The position numbers and the translations under genes were made by a program. From NCBI RefSeq assembly GCF_020524285.1, contig NZ_JAIVKX010000027.1, positions 1 to 55,827 on the forward strand: DNA of 55,827 nucleotides. The letters run 5' to 3'. The notes under the pieces are model-generated. The model was not told the origin of the DNA. It saw only the letters and a list, made by a program, of their open reading frames with translations, and did no database searches. The stretch comes from Alloyangia pacifica (GTDB lineage: Bacteria > Pseudomonadota > Alphaproteobacteria > Rhodobacterales > Rhodobacteraceae). Positions within the stretch are counted from its first letter, which is position 1. Each line of letters opens with the position of its first letter. Of this stretch, positions 25,222-33,854 are shown piece after piece.

Positions 25222-26121
25222 ATGGTGGCGGTATCGGAAAGTTTCATGGCACAGCGGACGACGCTCTGGGCGGATCTGGCGGTGCTCGGCGTAGCGCTGG
25301 TTTGGGGCGCGAGCTACCCCGTGGCCAAGGGAGCGCTGACACATATGCCGGTGCTCCTGCTGATCTTCTACCGCTTTGCATTGACCGCAGTGGTGATGAC
25401 CGCAGTAGCTCACCGTGACCTGCGCGCGGCACCCCGGCGAGATCTATCGGCGGGAGCCGTGCTTGGAGCCATCCTCTGCGCCATCTTCCTGGCTGAGACA
25501 TGGGGCGTGTCGATGACCACGGCGACCAATACCGCGCTCATCATCTCGCTCTGCACCATCTTCACGCCTTTCCTCGAGTTCGGACTACAGCGAAAGCTGC
25601 CTCCTGCAGGGGTGATGGTGGGAGCGGTCGTGGCGGTGATCGGCGTCATGGTGCTGTCGGGCGGCATGGGCGCGCTCGGTGCGGGAGACCTGCTGGTTCT
25701 CTGCGCCGCCGGTCTCCGCGCGGTGATGGTGGTGTCAACCAAGCGCCTGATGGAAGGCAGCCGTCTCTCCTCTGCCGCGCTAACTGCCGTGCAGGCAGCC
25801 ACCGTCGCGGGGCTGACCATGGCGCTGCTTCTGGGCCAATCTGGGCCGACGGGGCTCCTCGTCCGGGCGGATGTCGCTGCCTGGGGCGCGGTGGCGTTCC
25901 TGTCGCTCTTCTGCACGGTGGGGGCCTTCTACGTGCAGAACGCGGCGGTCCGCCGCACCAGCCCAACGCGCGTCGGCTTCCTGATGGGAACGGAGCCGCT
26001 GTTCGGCTTCGCGCTGGCCTGGGCGCTTCTGTCCGAGCCCGCGACCCCGGCGGCGCTGATCGGCGCTGCGCTGATCGTGACCGGCACCTTTCTTGGCCTC
26101 TGGGTGGAGAAGCAAAGCTGA
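25222..26121 (+). CDS. EamA-family DMT transporter
   Basis: This 299-residue inner-membrane protein has ten predicted helices in two EamA repeats; the first carries the typical LVWGASYPVAKGAL motif and the second ends with GTEPLFGFALAWALL. GGAGG lies 5 bases before the ATG at 25222. Members export amino acids or other small metabolites and are often paired with AraC or LysR regulators, as here. Substrate is unknown. Confidence 0.92.
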   Translation: MVAVSESFMAQRTTLWADLAVLGVALVWGASYPVAKGALTHMPVLLLIFYRFALTAVVMTAVAHRDLRAAPRRDLSAGAVLGAILCAIFLAETWGVSMTTATNTALIISLCTIFTPFLEFGLQRKLPPAGVMVGAVVAVIGVMVLSGGMGALGAGDLLVLCAAGLRAVMVVSTKRLMEGSRLSSAALTAVQAATVAGLTMALLLGQSGPTGLLVRADVAAWGAVAFLSLFCTVGAFYVQNAAVRRTSPTRVGFLMGTEPLFGFALAWALLSEPATPAALIGAALIVTGTFLGLWVEKQS

Positions 26122-26504
26122 TCTTCAAGAGATTGCTCGCCAGATCTGTTCCGATGCTTGCGGCATTCCGCGAATGCTGTCGCCCACAAGTCCGGCTCGT
26201 CTCCTGCTTTTTCTCGTGGATAATAGGGAATGAAAAAGAGGGATCGTTGGGGTCTTGACCGCGATCTGCTGCGCGCCGTCAAGTGCGCCCAAGCCGCTTG
26301 GGCGACGTGTGCGGCAACGCACCCTAAGTCACCTCCAGAATCCGTTAGCTCTACACTATACCCCACAAAAATTTTCTTGTGGGGTATAGAGAGAACTTGT
26401 ACTCGCACGTCCTCCTTTGATGCCTCCGAGATATCGTCGCACGCTGAGCTATAGGGCCACGTGGGTGCTGGCTGTCTCGGTGCGCGCTATTTCGAGTCGT
26501 CCCC
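26122..26504. other. Gene-free stretch before the antiporter remnant
   Basis: No gene is supported here. Short frames on both strands have no ribosome sites or recognisable domains. The notable element is the long hairpin at 26356-26389. Confidence 0.4.
26356..26389. repeat. Perfect 13-bp inverted repeat
   Basis: CTATACCCCACAA (26356-26368) is exactly mirrored by TTGTGGGGTATAG (26377-26389) around an 8-nt A/T-rich spacer. It could be a terminator without a proper T-run, an operator, or a recombination or insertion scar. Confidence 0.65.
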
Positions 26505-27000
26505 TTTACGGCTGTACTCGGCGCGCTGCTGGGCGACATCGCCGCCGCAGTGCTGGCGTGCATCGTGTTCTGTTATGGCTTGATCGAACTCGTCATGGAA
26601 TACGGATTTATCGCCGTCGCGGTCATGGGGCTGACGCTGCCCCGGGTAGAGAAGTACCATGTCTTCCACCGCCGGCTGGAGTGTTTCTCGAAAAGCATCA
26701 ACATGCGCTGGCCGAACCGCTGCTGAATGCCTGTGCAGCGCGCTGCCGAGGCTTTTTCCGGACCTGATCTGGAGCATCTCCGCCTCCTGCGCATATGGCT
26801 GTTGGTGGGCCGGTCGTAATTGCTGGGCCTCGGCCTCGGCCGGCGCGACCGGGCGGTAGTGGCTATTCACGGGGTGCGGGCGATCGGCTCGATCTACTAC
26901 CTCGCTGCCTCTTCACCGAAGCGGCCATTCATGTAGGCCGCAGCATTTGCTTGGTCCGAGGTCGGCAGCGCGGGACTTTCCGGCCATCCGGCGATTAGCT
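26505..27000 (+). pseudogene. Decayed Na+(K+)/H+ antiporter (CPA1-like), C-terminal membrane part
   Basis: One reading frame, broken by stops at 26724, 26817 and 26931, carries recognisable antiporter segments. They are FTAVLGALLGDIAAAVLA, EYGFIAVAVMGLTL, EKYHVFHRRLECF and RDRAVVAIHGVRAIGSIYYLA, which correspond to the GYGF-x-AV-x-x-GLTLR, HxYHxRLHxF and FGxRGIGSxYYLA blocks of cation/proton antiporters. The N-terminal half is missing and no ribosome site is seen. The frame is preserved across the whole stretch, so decay was mostly by substitution. Confidence 0.65.
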
Positions 27001-27314
27001 GGTGCAATTGCAGCATGACGAAGGAATTGCCGCGCAGCCGCCGCAAACGGGCTTCTGCGCCGCAGCGCAGATCAAGTTAGCGGTCGTTCAAGGCCGCTCC
27101 AAAGCCGGGAGCCTAAACCCGCCATTCGCTGCGCCTTGCCGCAGCGCCGCCGATGCGGACAAAGCTGCCATTGCCGACCCGCGGTTGCGCCGATGCCGTC
27201 AGGACCAAGCCGTCGACCCCGGATCGCGACCTTCCTCGATCCAAAAAGAGTTTTGCGACCTGCCGTTCCTTCTCTACCCCTATAGGGCAGACATCGCCTC
27301 GCGAGGGAGAAGAC

Positions 27315-28520
27315 ATGCCGCTCAAGGACTTTCCGATCTGGACCCGCCCACGGCACCATCTGGACGTCGAAGGGGGCGCAAGCAACCACGTGCATTGGGT
27401 CGAGCTCTTCTACGACCTTGTACACGTGGTGACGATCTTCCTGCTCGGCAACTACCTGTCGCATCACCTCGACTGGGCCGGGTTCTGGACCTACACCTTC
27501 CTCTTCATCGCGATCTTCTTCGCCTGGGCCGACAACTCGGTCTACAACTCGCTCTACATCTCGACCGACATACCGCACCGCGTGGCCATGGCGGTGCAGA
27601 TCGTCACCATGATGTTCATCGCCGCGGCGATCCCCGAGATCACCCACGGGGGCTGGCCGTTCTTCGCGCTCGGCTACGCGCTCAACCGGGCACTCACCGC
27701 ATGGCTCTACTGGCGGGCGCGGCATCTTGGCGCCGAGAGCACCTCACTGGCCTCCGAGATGGGGCGGAACTTCTTTATCCTTGCTGCGATCTTCGCGGTC
27801 TCGGCCTTCCTGCCGCGGCCGCTGGCCTATTGGGTGTTCGGCGCGGGGATCGTGATGATCCAGCTGATGTACCTGCTGCCGGGCATCGGCACGCTGCGCT
27901 TCGAGCGATTCCTGCCGCGGCTTGGCCACCTGTCGGAACGCTTTGGTCTGCTGATGCTGATCCTGCTCGGCGAGGGGTTCTTCAAGCTCTGCGTCACGCT
28001 CGCCGACAAGGGCATAGACGAGGCCTATCCCGGCACGTTTTTCAACATCGCCATGGGAGGGCTGTCGCTCTTTGCGCTGGCGTGGATCTACTTTGACAGC
28101 GCGGGCATGGCCAAGCTGAAGACACGCAAGGTGCCGCTGATGCTTTGCTATTGGTTCGCCCATATCGTCATCCTCTGGGCCGCGGTGACCATCGGCGTGG
28201 CGCTGGCGGGTGAAGCCTATGTCGGCTTTCTCGAGCCCTATCCGCCGGGCTACGGGGCGCTTGGCACCATCGGGCTGGCCGTGTTTCTGGCGGCGCTCTG
28301 GGTGCTGCAGCTGCTGGTCGAGGGCCGCGACGAGACCCGGCGCTACCATAGCGGCGGTCTGCGGCTTTTCGGGGTGGCCATGGCGATCTTCATGTTCTTC
28401 ATCCACTCTTACGTGCCCGCGATCATCGGCAACCTCGGCTGGGGCATCGCGCTCTTCTCGCAGATCGGCGTGCCGCTCTATCGCGCGGTCCGTGACCTGC
28501 GCGCCGCTCCGGCATCGTGA
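27315..28520 (+). CDS. LtrA family membrane protein (low temperature requirement protein A)
   Basis: This 401-residue protein has about eleven hydrophobic segments. Near the start it has the family signature VHWVELFYDLVHVV (about residues 26-39), followed by an FFAWADNSVYNS segment. ATG at 27315 is preceded by GGGAGAAG; the upstream extension of the frame was rejected. LtrA proteins are poorly understood inner-membrane proteins first linked to growth of Listeria at low temperature. Its stop overlaps the start of the potassium-channel gene. Confidence 0.93.
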   Translation: MPLKDFPIWTRPRHHLDVEGGASNHVHWVELFYDLVHVVTIFLLGNYLSHHLDWAGFWTYTFLFIAIFFAWADNSVYNSLYISTDIPHRVAMAVQIVTMMFIAAAIPEITHGGWPFFALGYALNRALTAWLYWRARHLGAESTSLASEMGRNFFILAAIFAVSAFLPRPLAYWVFGAGIVMIQLMYLLPGIGTLRFERFLPRLGHLSERFGLLMLILLGEGFFKLCVTLADKGIDEAYPGTFFNIAMGGLSLFALAWIYFDSAGMAKLKTRKVPLMLCYWFAHIVILWAAVTIGVALAGEAYVGFLEPYPPGYGALGTIGLAVFLAALWVLQLLVEGRDETRRYHSGGLRLFGVAMAIFMFFIHSYVPAIIGNLGWGIALFSQIGVPLYRAVRDLRAAPAS

Positions 28521-29551
28521 GCGCAGGAGAGGGGAGCCTCCGGCGGCGGGCCTACCTGCTGCTCGAACACCCCGGGACTGGGCCGAAGCTGGCGCGGGTG
28601 CTCGATTTTGCGCTCATCCTGCTGATCATCGCCAACGTGCTCGCCGTGGCGCTGGAGACCGTGCCGCGCATTTACGCCGCGCATCACGCCAGCTTCCGCG
28701 CCTTCGACACGATCTCGGTCGCGATCTTCTCGGTCGAATACATGCTGCGGGTCTGGGCCAGCGCCGAGCGCGAGCCCAAGCTGCCGCCGTGGCGCGCCCG
28801 GCTGCACTACATGCGCAGCCCGATGGCGCTGATCGATCTCGGCGCGGTGCTGCCTTTCTTCATCGGGCTCCTTTTCACCTCGAACCTGCAGATGCTTCGC
28901 ATCCTGCGGCTCTTCCGCATCTACAAGCTGACGCGCTATTCGCCGGCGCTTTCGGTGCTGATTTCGGTGATCCGCGAGGAAGCGGGTGCTCTCGTGGCCG
29001 CCTTCTCGATCCTGACGATCCTGCTCGTCTTCGCGGCGACCGGCGCCTATCTCGTCGAGCACGAGGCGCAGCCCTCTGAGTTCGGCTCGATCCCCGCCGC
29101 CATGTGGTGGGCGCTGGTGACGTTGACGACGGTGGGCTACGGCGACGTGACGCCGATCACGCCTCTGGGCAAGGTCTTCGGTGGATTCATCACAGTGCTC
29201 GGCGTCGGCATGGCCGCGCTGCCCGCCGGTATCATCGCCAGCGGCCTTGCGGATCACCTGCACCGCCGCCGCGACCATCTGCGCAACGAGTTCCGGCTGG
29301 CACTGGAGGACGGCAAGATCGATCTCGAGGAAGGCCGCCAGATCGAGCGGCTGCGGCGCGAGCTCGGCATCAGCCGCGACATCGCCCATGCCATCCTCTC
29401 CGAGGTCCGTCTGCGGCAGGTGCCACGCGGGGAGTGCTGCTGCCCCGCCTGCGGCCATGTCTTTGACAGCCGCCAGATGGTCAGCGCCAGGTCAGGAGAG
29501 CCGTCGCAGCCGAGCCTTCAACGCGTCGACGACAAGCCGGAACGCCGGTGA
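28517..29551 (+). CDS. Voltage-gated-type potassium channel
   Basis: The 344-residue protein has a six-helix core. The S4-like segment LRILRLFRIYKLTR (about residues 127-140) has regularly spaced Arg/Lys, and the selectivity filter is TVGYGD (205-210). The C-terminus has a charged helical stretch (LEDGKIDLEEGRQIERLRREL) and a short CCCPACGHVF cluster that could bind zinc. The GTG start at 28517 overlaps the ltrA stop (GTGA), indicating translational coupling. The last 60 bases overlap the convergent LysR gene, so the extreme C-terminus may be a later extension. Confidence 0.93.
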   Translation: MSAGEGSLRRRAYLLLEHPGTGPKLARVLDFALILLIIANVLAVALETVPRIYAAHHASFRAFDTISVAIFSVEYMLRVWASAEREPKLPPWRARLHYMRSPMALIDLGAVLPFFIGLLFTSNLQMLRILRLFRIYKLTRYSPALSVLISVIREEAGALVAAFSILTILLVFAATGAYLVEHEAQPSEFGSIPAAMWWALVTLTTVGYGDVTPITPLGKVFGGFITVLGVGMAALPAGIIASGLADHLHRRRDHLRNEFRLALEDGKIDLEEGRQIERLRRELGISRDIAHAILSEVRLRQVPRGECCCPACGHVFDSRQMVSARSGEPSQPSLQRVDDKPERR

Positions 29552-30397
29552 GCTGTGCCGCCGGTTCGGGTAGTAGAGGTGATACCCCGGCAGCGGCGGC
29601 GTCCAGTCCGCCAGCACTTGGCTCAGAGTGCCCCGTGCCAGATCGTCTTCGACCTGGTCTCGCGGGAGATAGGCTAGACCTTGTCCGAGAAGAACGCTTT
29701 TCCGGATCAGTTCGACGGTGTTGAAGCTGAGCGCGCCCTCGACCCGGACCCGCTTTGCCTCGCCATTCTTTGACAGCCGCCAGGCGTTGATCGTCTCGGA
29801 TGACGGCAGGCGCAGGTTGATCGCCCGGTGCTCGACGAGGTCCTCGGGGGTCTTCGGTACGGGATGCTGCGTGAGATAGGCCGGAGCGCCGACGATCGCC
29901 ATCGGGATATCCGGGCTGATACGCACCGAGATCATGTCCTTCGCCACCTGCTCGCCGAGCCGCACGCCGGCGTCAAACCTGTCGGCCACGACATCGACGA
30001 GCCCGTAGTCGACGATGACCTCGACGTTCACGTCGGGATAGCCCGGCAGCACCTCGGCCAGCGCCGGGATGAGGATGGTCTTCGCCGCATGTTCGACCGA
30101 GGTGATGCGGATATTCCCGGTCGGCGTGTCCCGGAACTCGCTCAGCTCGGCGAGATCGCTGTCGATCTCGCGCAGCAGCGGGCCAAGGCGCCGGACCAGC
30201 CTGTCGCCTGCGGGCGTGGGGGCAACGCTGCGCGTCGTGCGCGCCAGCAGGCGCAGCCCGAGGCGATCCTCGAGCCGCCGCACGATCTGGCTCAGTGCGG
30301 ACTGCGAAATGCCCAGCCGGGTTGCGGCCTTGGTGAAGCTGCCCTCTTCGGCGACCGTCACAAAGGCCGTCAGATCGGCGATGTCCTCGCGCCGCAT
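29492..30397 (-). CDS. LysR family transcriptional regulator
   Basis: This 301-residue protein has an N-terminal helix-turn-helix (FVTVAEEGSFTKAATRLGISQSALSQ cut at about residues 12-37) and a substrate-binding domain of the CrgA/DsdC-like type. It is transcribed divergently from the alpha/beta hydrolase gene at 30514, the usual arrangement for a LysR regulator and its target. Its 3' end overlaps the channel gene by 60 bases. Confidence 0.93.
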   Translation of the reverse strand: MRREDIADLTAFVTVAEEGSFTKAATRLGISQSALSQIVRRLEDRLGLRLLARTTRSVAPTPAGDRLVRRLGPLLREIDSDLAELSEFRDTPTGNIRITSVEHAAKTILIPALAEVLPGYPDVNVEVIVDYGLVDVVADRFDAGVRLGEQVAKDMISVRISPDIPMAIVGAPAYLTQHPVPKTPEDLVEHRAINLRLPSSETINAWRLSKNGEAKRVRVEGALSFNTVELIRKSVLLGQGLAYLPRDQVEDDLARGTLSQVLADWTPPLPGYHLYYPNRRHSSPAFRLVVDALKARLRRLS

Positions 30398-30513
30398 TTA
30401 TCACCTCACTTATAGGTCCATGAAGAACTTACCGTCTAATCACTGAGCGGCTCAAGCGTCATATTGGCTCCATCACCAGCGGATCGGTTCGATCCCAACC
30501 CAAGGAGACGACC

Positions 30514-31446
30514 ATGACCAAGATCACCTTCGCCAACACCAACAACCCGAACGTCGAGATGTCGGCCGTCATCAACCTGCCCGAGGGTTTCGAAGAAGGA
30601 GCCAAATACCCGACCATCGTCGTCTCGCACCCCGGCGGCGGCGTGAAGGAACAGACCGCCGGCACCTATGCCGCGGAGCTTGCCAAGCAGGGCTTCGTGA
30701 CCATCGCCTATGACGCCTCCTACCAGGGCGAATCCGGCGGCAGCCTGCGCCAGCTCGAGAACCCCTACATCCGCACCGAGGATGTCAGCGCGGTCATCGA
30801 CCATCTGACCACGCTGGATTACGTCGACACCGACCGGATCGGTGCCATGGGGATCTGCGCGGGTGCCGGTTACACCGCGAACGCCGCGATCAACGATCAC
30901 CGGATCAAGGCCGTCGGCACGGTCAGCGCGGTGAACATCGGCGCGATGTTCCGCAATGGCTGGGACAATGACGTGGCCGATGCCGACGCGCTGCCCTTCC
31001 TCGAAGCTGGCGCCGCCGCCCGCACTGCGGATGCACAGGCACTCGCCGCCGGCGGTGATCTGGCGCAGATCCCGATGGCGCCGCTGAAGGAAGAAGATGC
31101 CCCCAACGAGGAGCTTCGTCAGGCCTGGGAGTATTACCACACCCAGCGCGCGCAATGCGCCACAGCTCCGGGCTACGGGCTGGCCCGCAGCCTGACCCAG
31201 CTTATCAGCTATGACGCCTACAACTTCGCCGAGGCCTTCCTGACCCAGCCCCTGCAGATCGTGGCGGGCAGCGTCGCGGGCAGCAAGTGGATGAGCGACG
31301 ACCTCTATGCCCGAGCCGCAAGCGGCGACAAGAAGTTCCACGTCGTCGACGGTGCCAACCACATGGACCTCTACGACGGCGCGAAATTCGTCGATGAGGC
31401 GGTCAGCGTGCTGGCACCCTTCTTCCAGGAAAAGCTCGGCGCCTGA
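30514..31446 (+). CDS. Alpha/beta hydrolase with Cys nucleophile, first of a tandem pair
   Basis: This 310-residue cytoplasmic protein has the oxyanion-region motif VSHPGGGVKEQ, the DASYQGESGG block and the nucleophile elbow GICAGAGY, where Cys replaces the usual Ser as in dienelactone hydrolases and the YcjY-like group. The late catalytic His is probably in GANHMDLYD. AGGAG precedes the ATG. It is divergent from the LysR gene. Substrate is unknown; the tandem paralogue suggests related ester- or amide-type substrates. Confidence 0.9.
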   Translation: MTKITFANTNNPNVEMSAVINLPEGFEEGAKYPTIVVSHPGGGVKEQTAGTYAAELAKQGFVTIAYDASYQGESGGSLRQLENPYIRTEDVSAVIDHLTTLDYVDTDRIGAMGICAGAGYTANAAINDHRIKAVGTVSAVNIGAMFRNGWDNDVADADALPFLEAGAAARTADAQALAAGGDLAQIPMAPLKEEDAPNEELRQAWEYYHTQRAQCATAPGYGLARSLTQLISYDAYNFAEAFLTQPLQIVAGSVAGSKWMSDDLYARAASGDKKFHVVDGANHMDLYDGAKFVDEAVSVLAPFFQEKLGA

Positions 31447-31464
31447 TCCGGCGCAGACGACGCG

Positions 31465-31491
31465 TGCCCCGCCCGGATCGCGGGCGGGGCA
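31465..31491. promoter_or_regulatory. Intercistronic hairpin between the paired hydrolase genes
   Basis: TGCCCCGCCCG and CGGGCGGGGCA form a perfect 11-bp GC stem around a 5-nt loop, 18 bases after the first hydrolase stop. No T-run follows, so partial termination or mRNA stabilisation is more likely than full termination. Confidence 0.65.
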
Positions 31492-31526
31492 GCCTCTGCC
31501 AATTTGACACCCAAGGAGTTCAAACC

Positions 31527-32489
31527 ATGGAAAGCGTGACATTTCAGAACCCCGACATGGCCTGGCACATCGCGGCGGACATTCACCTGCCGCCCGCCTT
31601 CGATGCGGGCAAACGCTACCCGACGATCGTCAGCATCCACCCCTTCGGAAGCTGCAAGGAGCAGACCTCGGGCAGCGTCTACGGCAAGGCGCTCGCCGAG
31701 CAGGGCTACGTCGTCATCGCCTTCGACGCGAGCTATCAGGGCGCGTCCGGCGGCAGCCCCCGCTGGACCGAGAGCCCGAGCCAGCGGATCGAGGACGTCA
31801 GCCACGTGATCGACCACGCGGTGACGTTGCCTTTCGTCGATGCGGACCGGATCGGGGTCATCGGGGTCTGCGGCGGTGGCGGCTACGCGCTGAATGCCGC
31901 GTTGACCGAGAAACGGATCAAGGCGGTGGTCGGGATCACCCCGGTGAACCTCGGTCGCCTCTTCCGAGAGGGTTTCAGCGGCTTCGATCCGGTCGGCGCG
32001 CTGACCGCCATGGCCGCGCAGCGCAGCGCCGAGGCGCGCGGCGCAGAGCTGCAAGTCAATGAACTGCTGCCTGCCAGCCTTGATGCGGCACGCGAGGCGG
32101 GGATGACCGAGCGCGACGTCTTCGAGGCGACAGACTACTACAAGACCCCGCGCGGCCAGGCGACTGGGGGCGCGACACGGATGGTCTTCAGCCATGCCCA
32201 GAAGACCCTGTCATGGGATGCTTTTGGCTTCGCCGAGACGCTGTTGACCCAGCCGATGATGGTGGTCATCGGCCAGAAGGTCGGCGCCTTTGGGGCCTAT
32301 CGTGACGGCATGGAAATCTACGGCCGCGCGATGGCATCAGAGGACCGGCAACTGGTCGAACTGCCGGATTGGTCCCACTACGACCTCTACGACCGGGAAG
32401 AGCCGGTCGGCTTGGCTCTGGAGAAGATCATTCCGTTCTTCAAGAAGCATCTCAGCGAAGAAGACGTCGCCGCTGCCGAAGCTGCCTGA
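31527..32489 (+). CDS. Alpha/beta hydrolase with Cys nucleophile, second of a tandem pair
   Basis: This 320-residue paralogue of the preceding gene has VSIHPFGSCKEQ, DASYQGASGG, the elbow GVCGGGGY with Cys at the nucleophile position, and the late His in WSHYDLYD. ATG at 31527 was chosen because AAGGAG lies 9 bases upstream. The two proteins share the core motifs but differ strongly in the cap region, so substrate ranges may have diverged. Cotranscription from the upstream promoter is likely. Confidence 0.9.
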   Translation: MESVTFQNPDMAWHIAADIHLPPAFDAGKRYPTIVSIHPFGSCKEQTSGSVYGKALAEQGYVVIAFDASYQGASGGSPRWTESPSQRIEDVSHVIDHAVTLPFVDADRIGVIGVCGGGGYALNAALTEKRIKAVVGITPVNLGRLFREGFSGFDPVGALTAMAAQRSAEARGAELQVNELLPASLDAAREAGMTERDVFEATDYYKTPRGQATGGATRMVFSHAQKTLSWDAFGFAETLLTQPMMVVIGQKVGAFGAYRDGMEIYGRAMASEDRQLVELPDWSHYDLYDREEPVGLALEKIIPFFKKHLSEEDVAAAEAA

Positions 32490-32658
32490 CAACAAGACGG
32501 CTCGGTCCTGCGCCGAGGGGTCGAGCCGCTGAACGCGGAGAGTCTCTGCTACGGTCTTTGGGTCCGCCGATGATCTGGCTGCCCGGGGGGTTGTATGGGG
32601 CCGCTTTGGGCTCGAAGCCCACGTCTGCACGTAGCTCCTCGCACGTCCGGTCTTGGTT

Positions 32659-32682
32659 GGCGAACGGCGTGCGCCGTTCGCC
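32659..32682 (-). terminator. Hairpin directly after the integrase gene
   Basis: GGCGAACGGCG and CGCCGTTCGCC form a perfect 11-bp stem with a 2-nt turn, 8 bases beyond the integrase stop. There is no T-run, so it may be a protein-binding or attachment structure rather than a terminator. Confidence 0.5.
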
Positions 32683-32689
32683 CAACGTA

Positions 32690-33322
32690 TCAAATGTCGA
32701 CCGACTCCGCGATGCTCAGAGCATCCTCAAGTTCAACGCCCAGGTACCGGACCGTACTGTCCACCTTGGTGTGACCGAGCAGGAGCTGGACTGCGCGAAG
32801 ATTGCCCGTTTTGCGGTAGATTTGTGCAGCCTTGGTGCGCCTCAACGAGTGCGTACCGTATCCACTCGGCTCGAGACCGATCGCCGTCACCCACTCTCGG
32901 ACGAGCCGCGCGTATTGTCGCGTCGAAATGTGCGGCCTGGCATGAAACCGGCTCGGGAACAGGAAGGCGCAGCCGATCATCTCCGGCCGCTTCACCCACG
33001 CCGAGATCGAAGCTCGGGTATTTTCCGTGACTTCGAACTGAACGGGGCGGCGCGTCTTGCTCTGGATGACCGATACGCGTTCGCGGACACGATCGCCGAC
33101 AACGAGCTGGGCGACCCTCAGACCGACGAGGTCGCAGCCCCGCAACTTGCTGTCGATGGCAAGATTGAACAGAGCGAGATCGCGAAGGTTGCTCGCGAGT
33201 TCGAGGCGCGCTCGGATCGCCCAGACCTGTTTCGGCAGCAGAGGCCGTTTCTGGCCAACGAGCCTGCCACGGTTCCAAGGGCGTCGCTTCGGCTTGATGG
33301 CGGGGAGTTGGATTCTGGACAT
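32690..33322 (-). CDS. Compact tyrosine recombinase/integrase
   Basis: This 210-residue protein consists almost entirely of the catalytic domain. The residues R61 (KLRGCD), K89 (QSKTRR), H158 and R161 (HSLRR), H184 (LLGHTK) and Y193 (VRYLG) complete the R-K-H-R-H-Y set. A core-binding N-terminal domain is missing, as in several short integrases of alphaproteobacteria. ATG at 33322 gives a standard N-terminus; the longer upstream frame is not supported. It should mediate site-specific integration or inversion. It flanks the exported-hydrolase island, whose far end carries a remnant of a related integrase. Confidence 0.92.
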   Translation of the reverse strand: MSRIQLPAIKPKRRPWNRGRLVGQKRPLLPKQVWAIRARLELASNLRDLALFNLAIDSKLRGCDLVGLRVAQLVVGDRVRERVSVIQSKTRRPVQFEVTENTRASISAWVKRPEMIGCAFLFPSRFHARPHISTRQYARLVREWVTAIGLEPSGYGTHSLRRTKAAQIYRKTGNLRAVQLLLGHTKVDSTVRYLGVELEDALSIAESVDI

Positions 33323-33854
33323 GAGACTTTCTCCATCCGTCCCTCCCGGCCCAGGCGTCGACATCGCGTGACCCCGAGATATTAAGCGATGTCGCGTATG
33401 ACCGGTGAAGAAGATTGGCTCCGGGCCGCCGCCGCCGCGCTGCCGCAAGGCCGCACCGAGCCCAGATTGACCGCGTTGATGTTGGGTGCGTTCGCGGTTG
33501 CAGCATGGGCGAGCCCGTCCCGACCGACCCGTTGCGGCCATTCACCTCATTACTCGACGCTGCAATGCGGCGTCACTAAAGTTGCCCTCCGCGCCAGCTG
33601 CAGCGAAACGGAGCGTACGGGCGGGCCCTTCTGCTGTCCTTCACGATGGAGCATTCTCGACAGCAATCACTCGTGCTCTACCGACAGCAAGGCGGCGTCA
33701 CCGATAGAACTGCGTCCGACTTCAGCCAACGTCGGAAGACGCCGGGCACCAGCGTCTATAGTTTTGGTTGCCTGGATAGGTTGACCTGCATCAAGATCAA
33801 AATCTGAATTTATTGCTATGTGCGAATTGAACGTTTTTGGAGGAACGCATTGCA
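33323..33854. other. Intergenic region between integrase and first amidohydrolase
   Basis: No gene is supported in this 530-base stretch. The right 75 bases are AT-rich and contain a plausible promoter and a GGAGGA ribosome site for the amidohydrolase. The left part could hold the integrase promoter or an attachment site, but no direct repeat was recognised. Confidence 0.5.
33781..33810 (+). promoter_or_regulatory. Candidate promoter of the hydrolase island
   Basis: TTGACC (33781-33786) is followed after 18 bases by TGAATT (33805-33810) in locally AT-rich DNA, 45 bases before the amidohydrolase ATG. The -10 match is only moderate. Confidence 0.35.
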
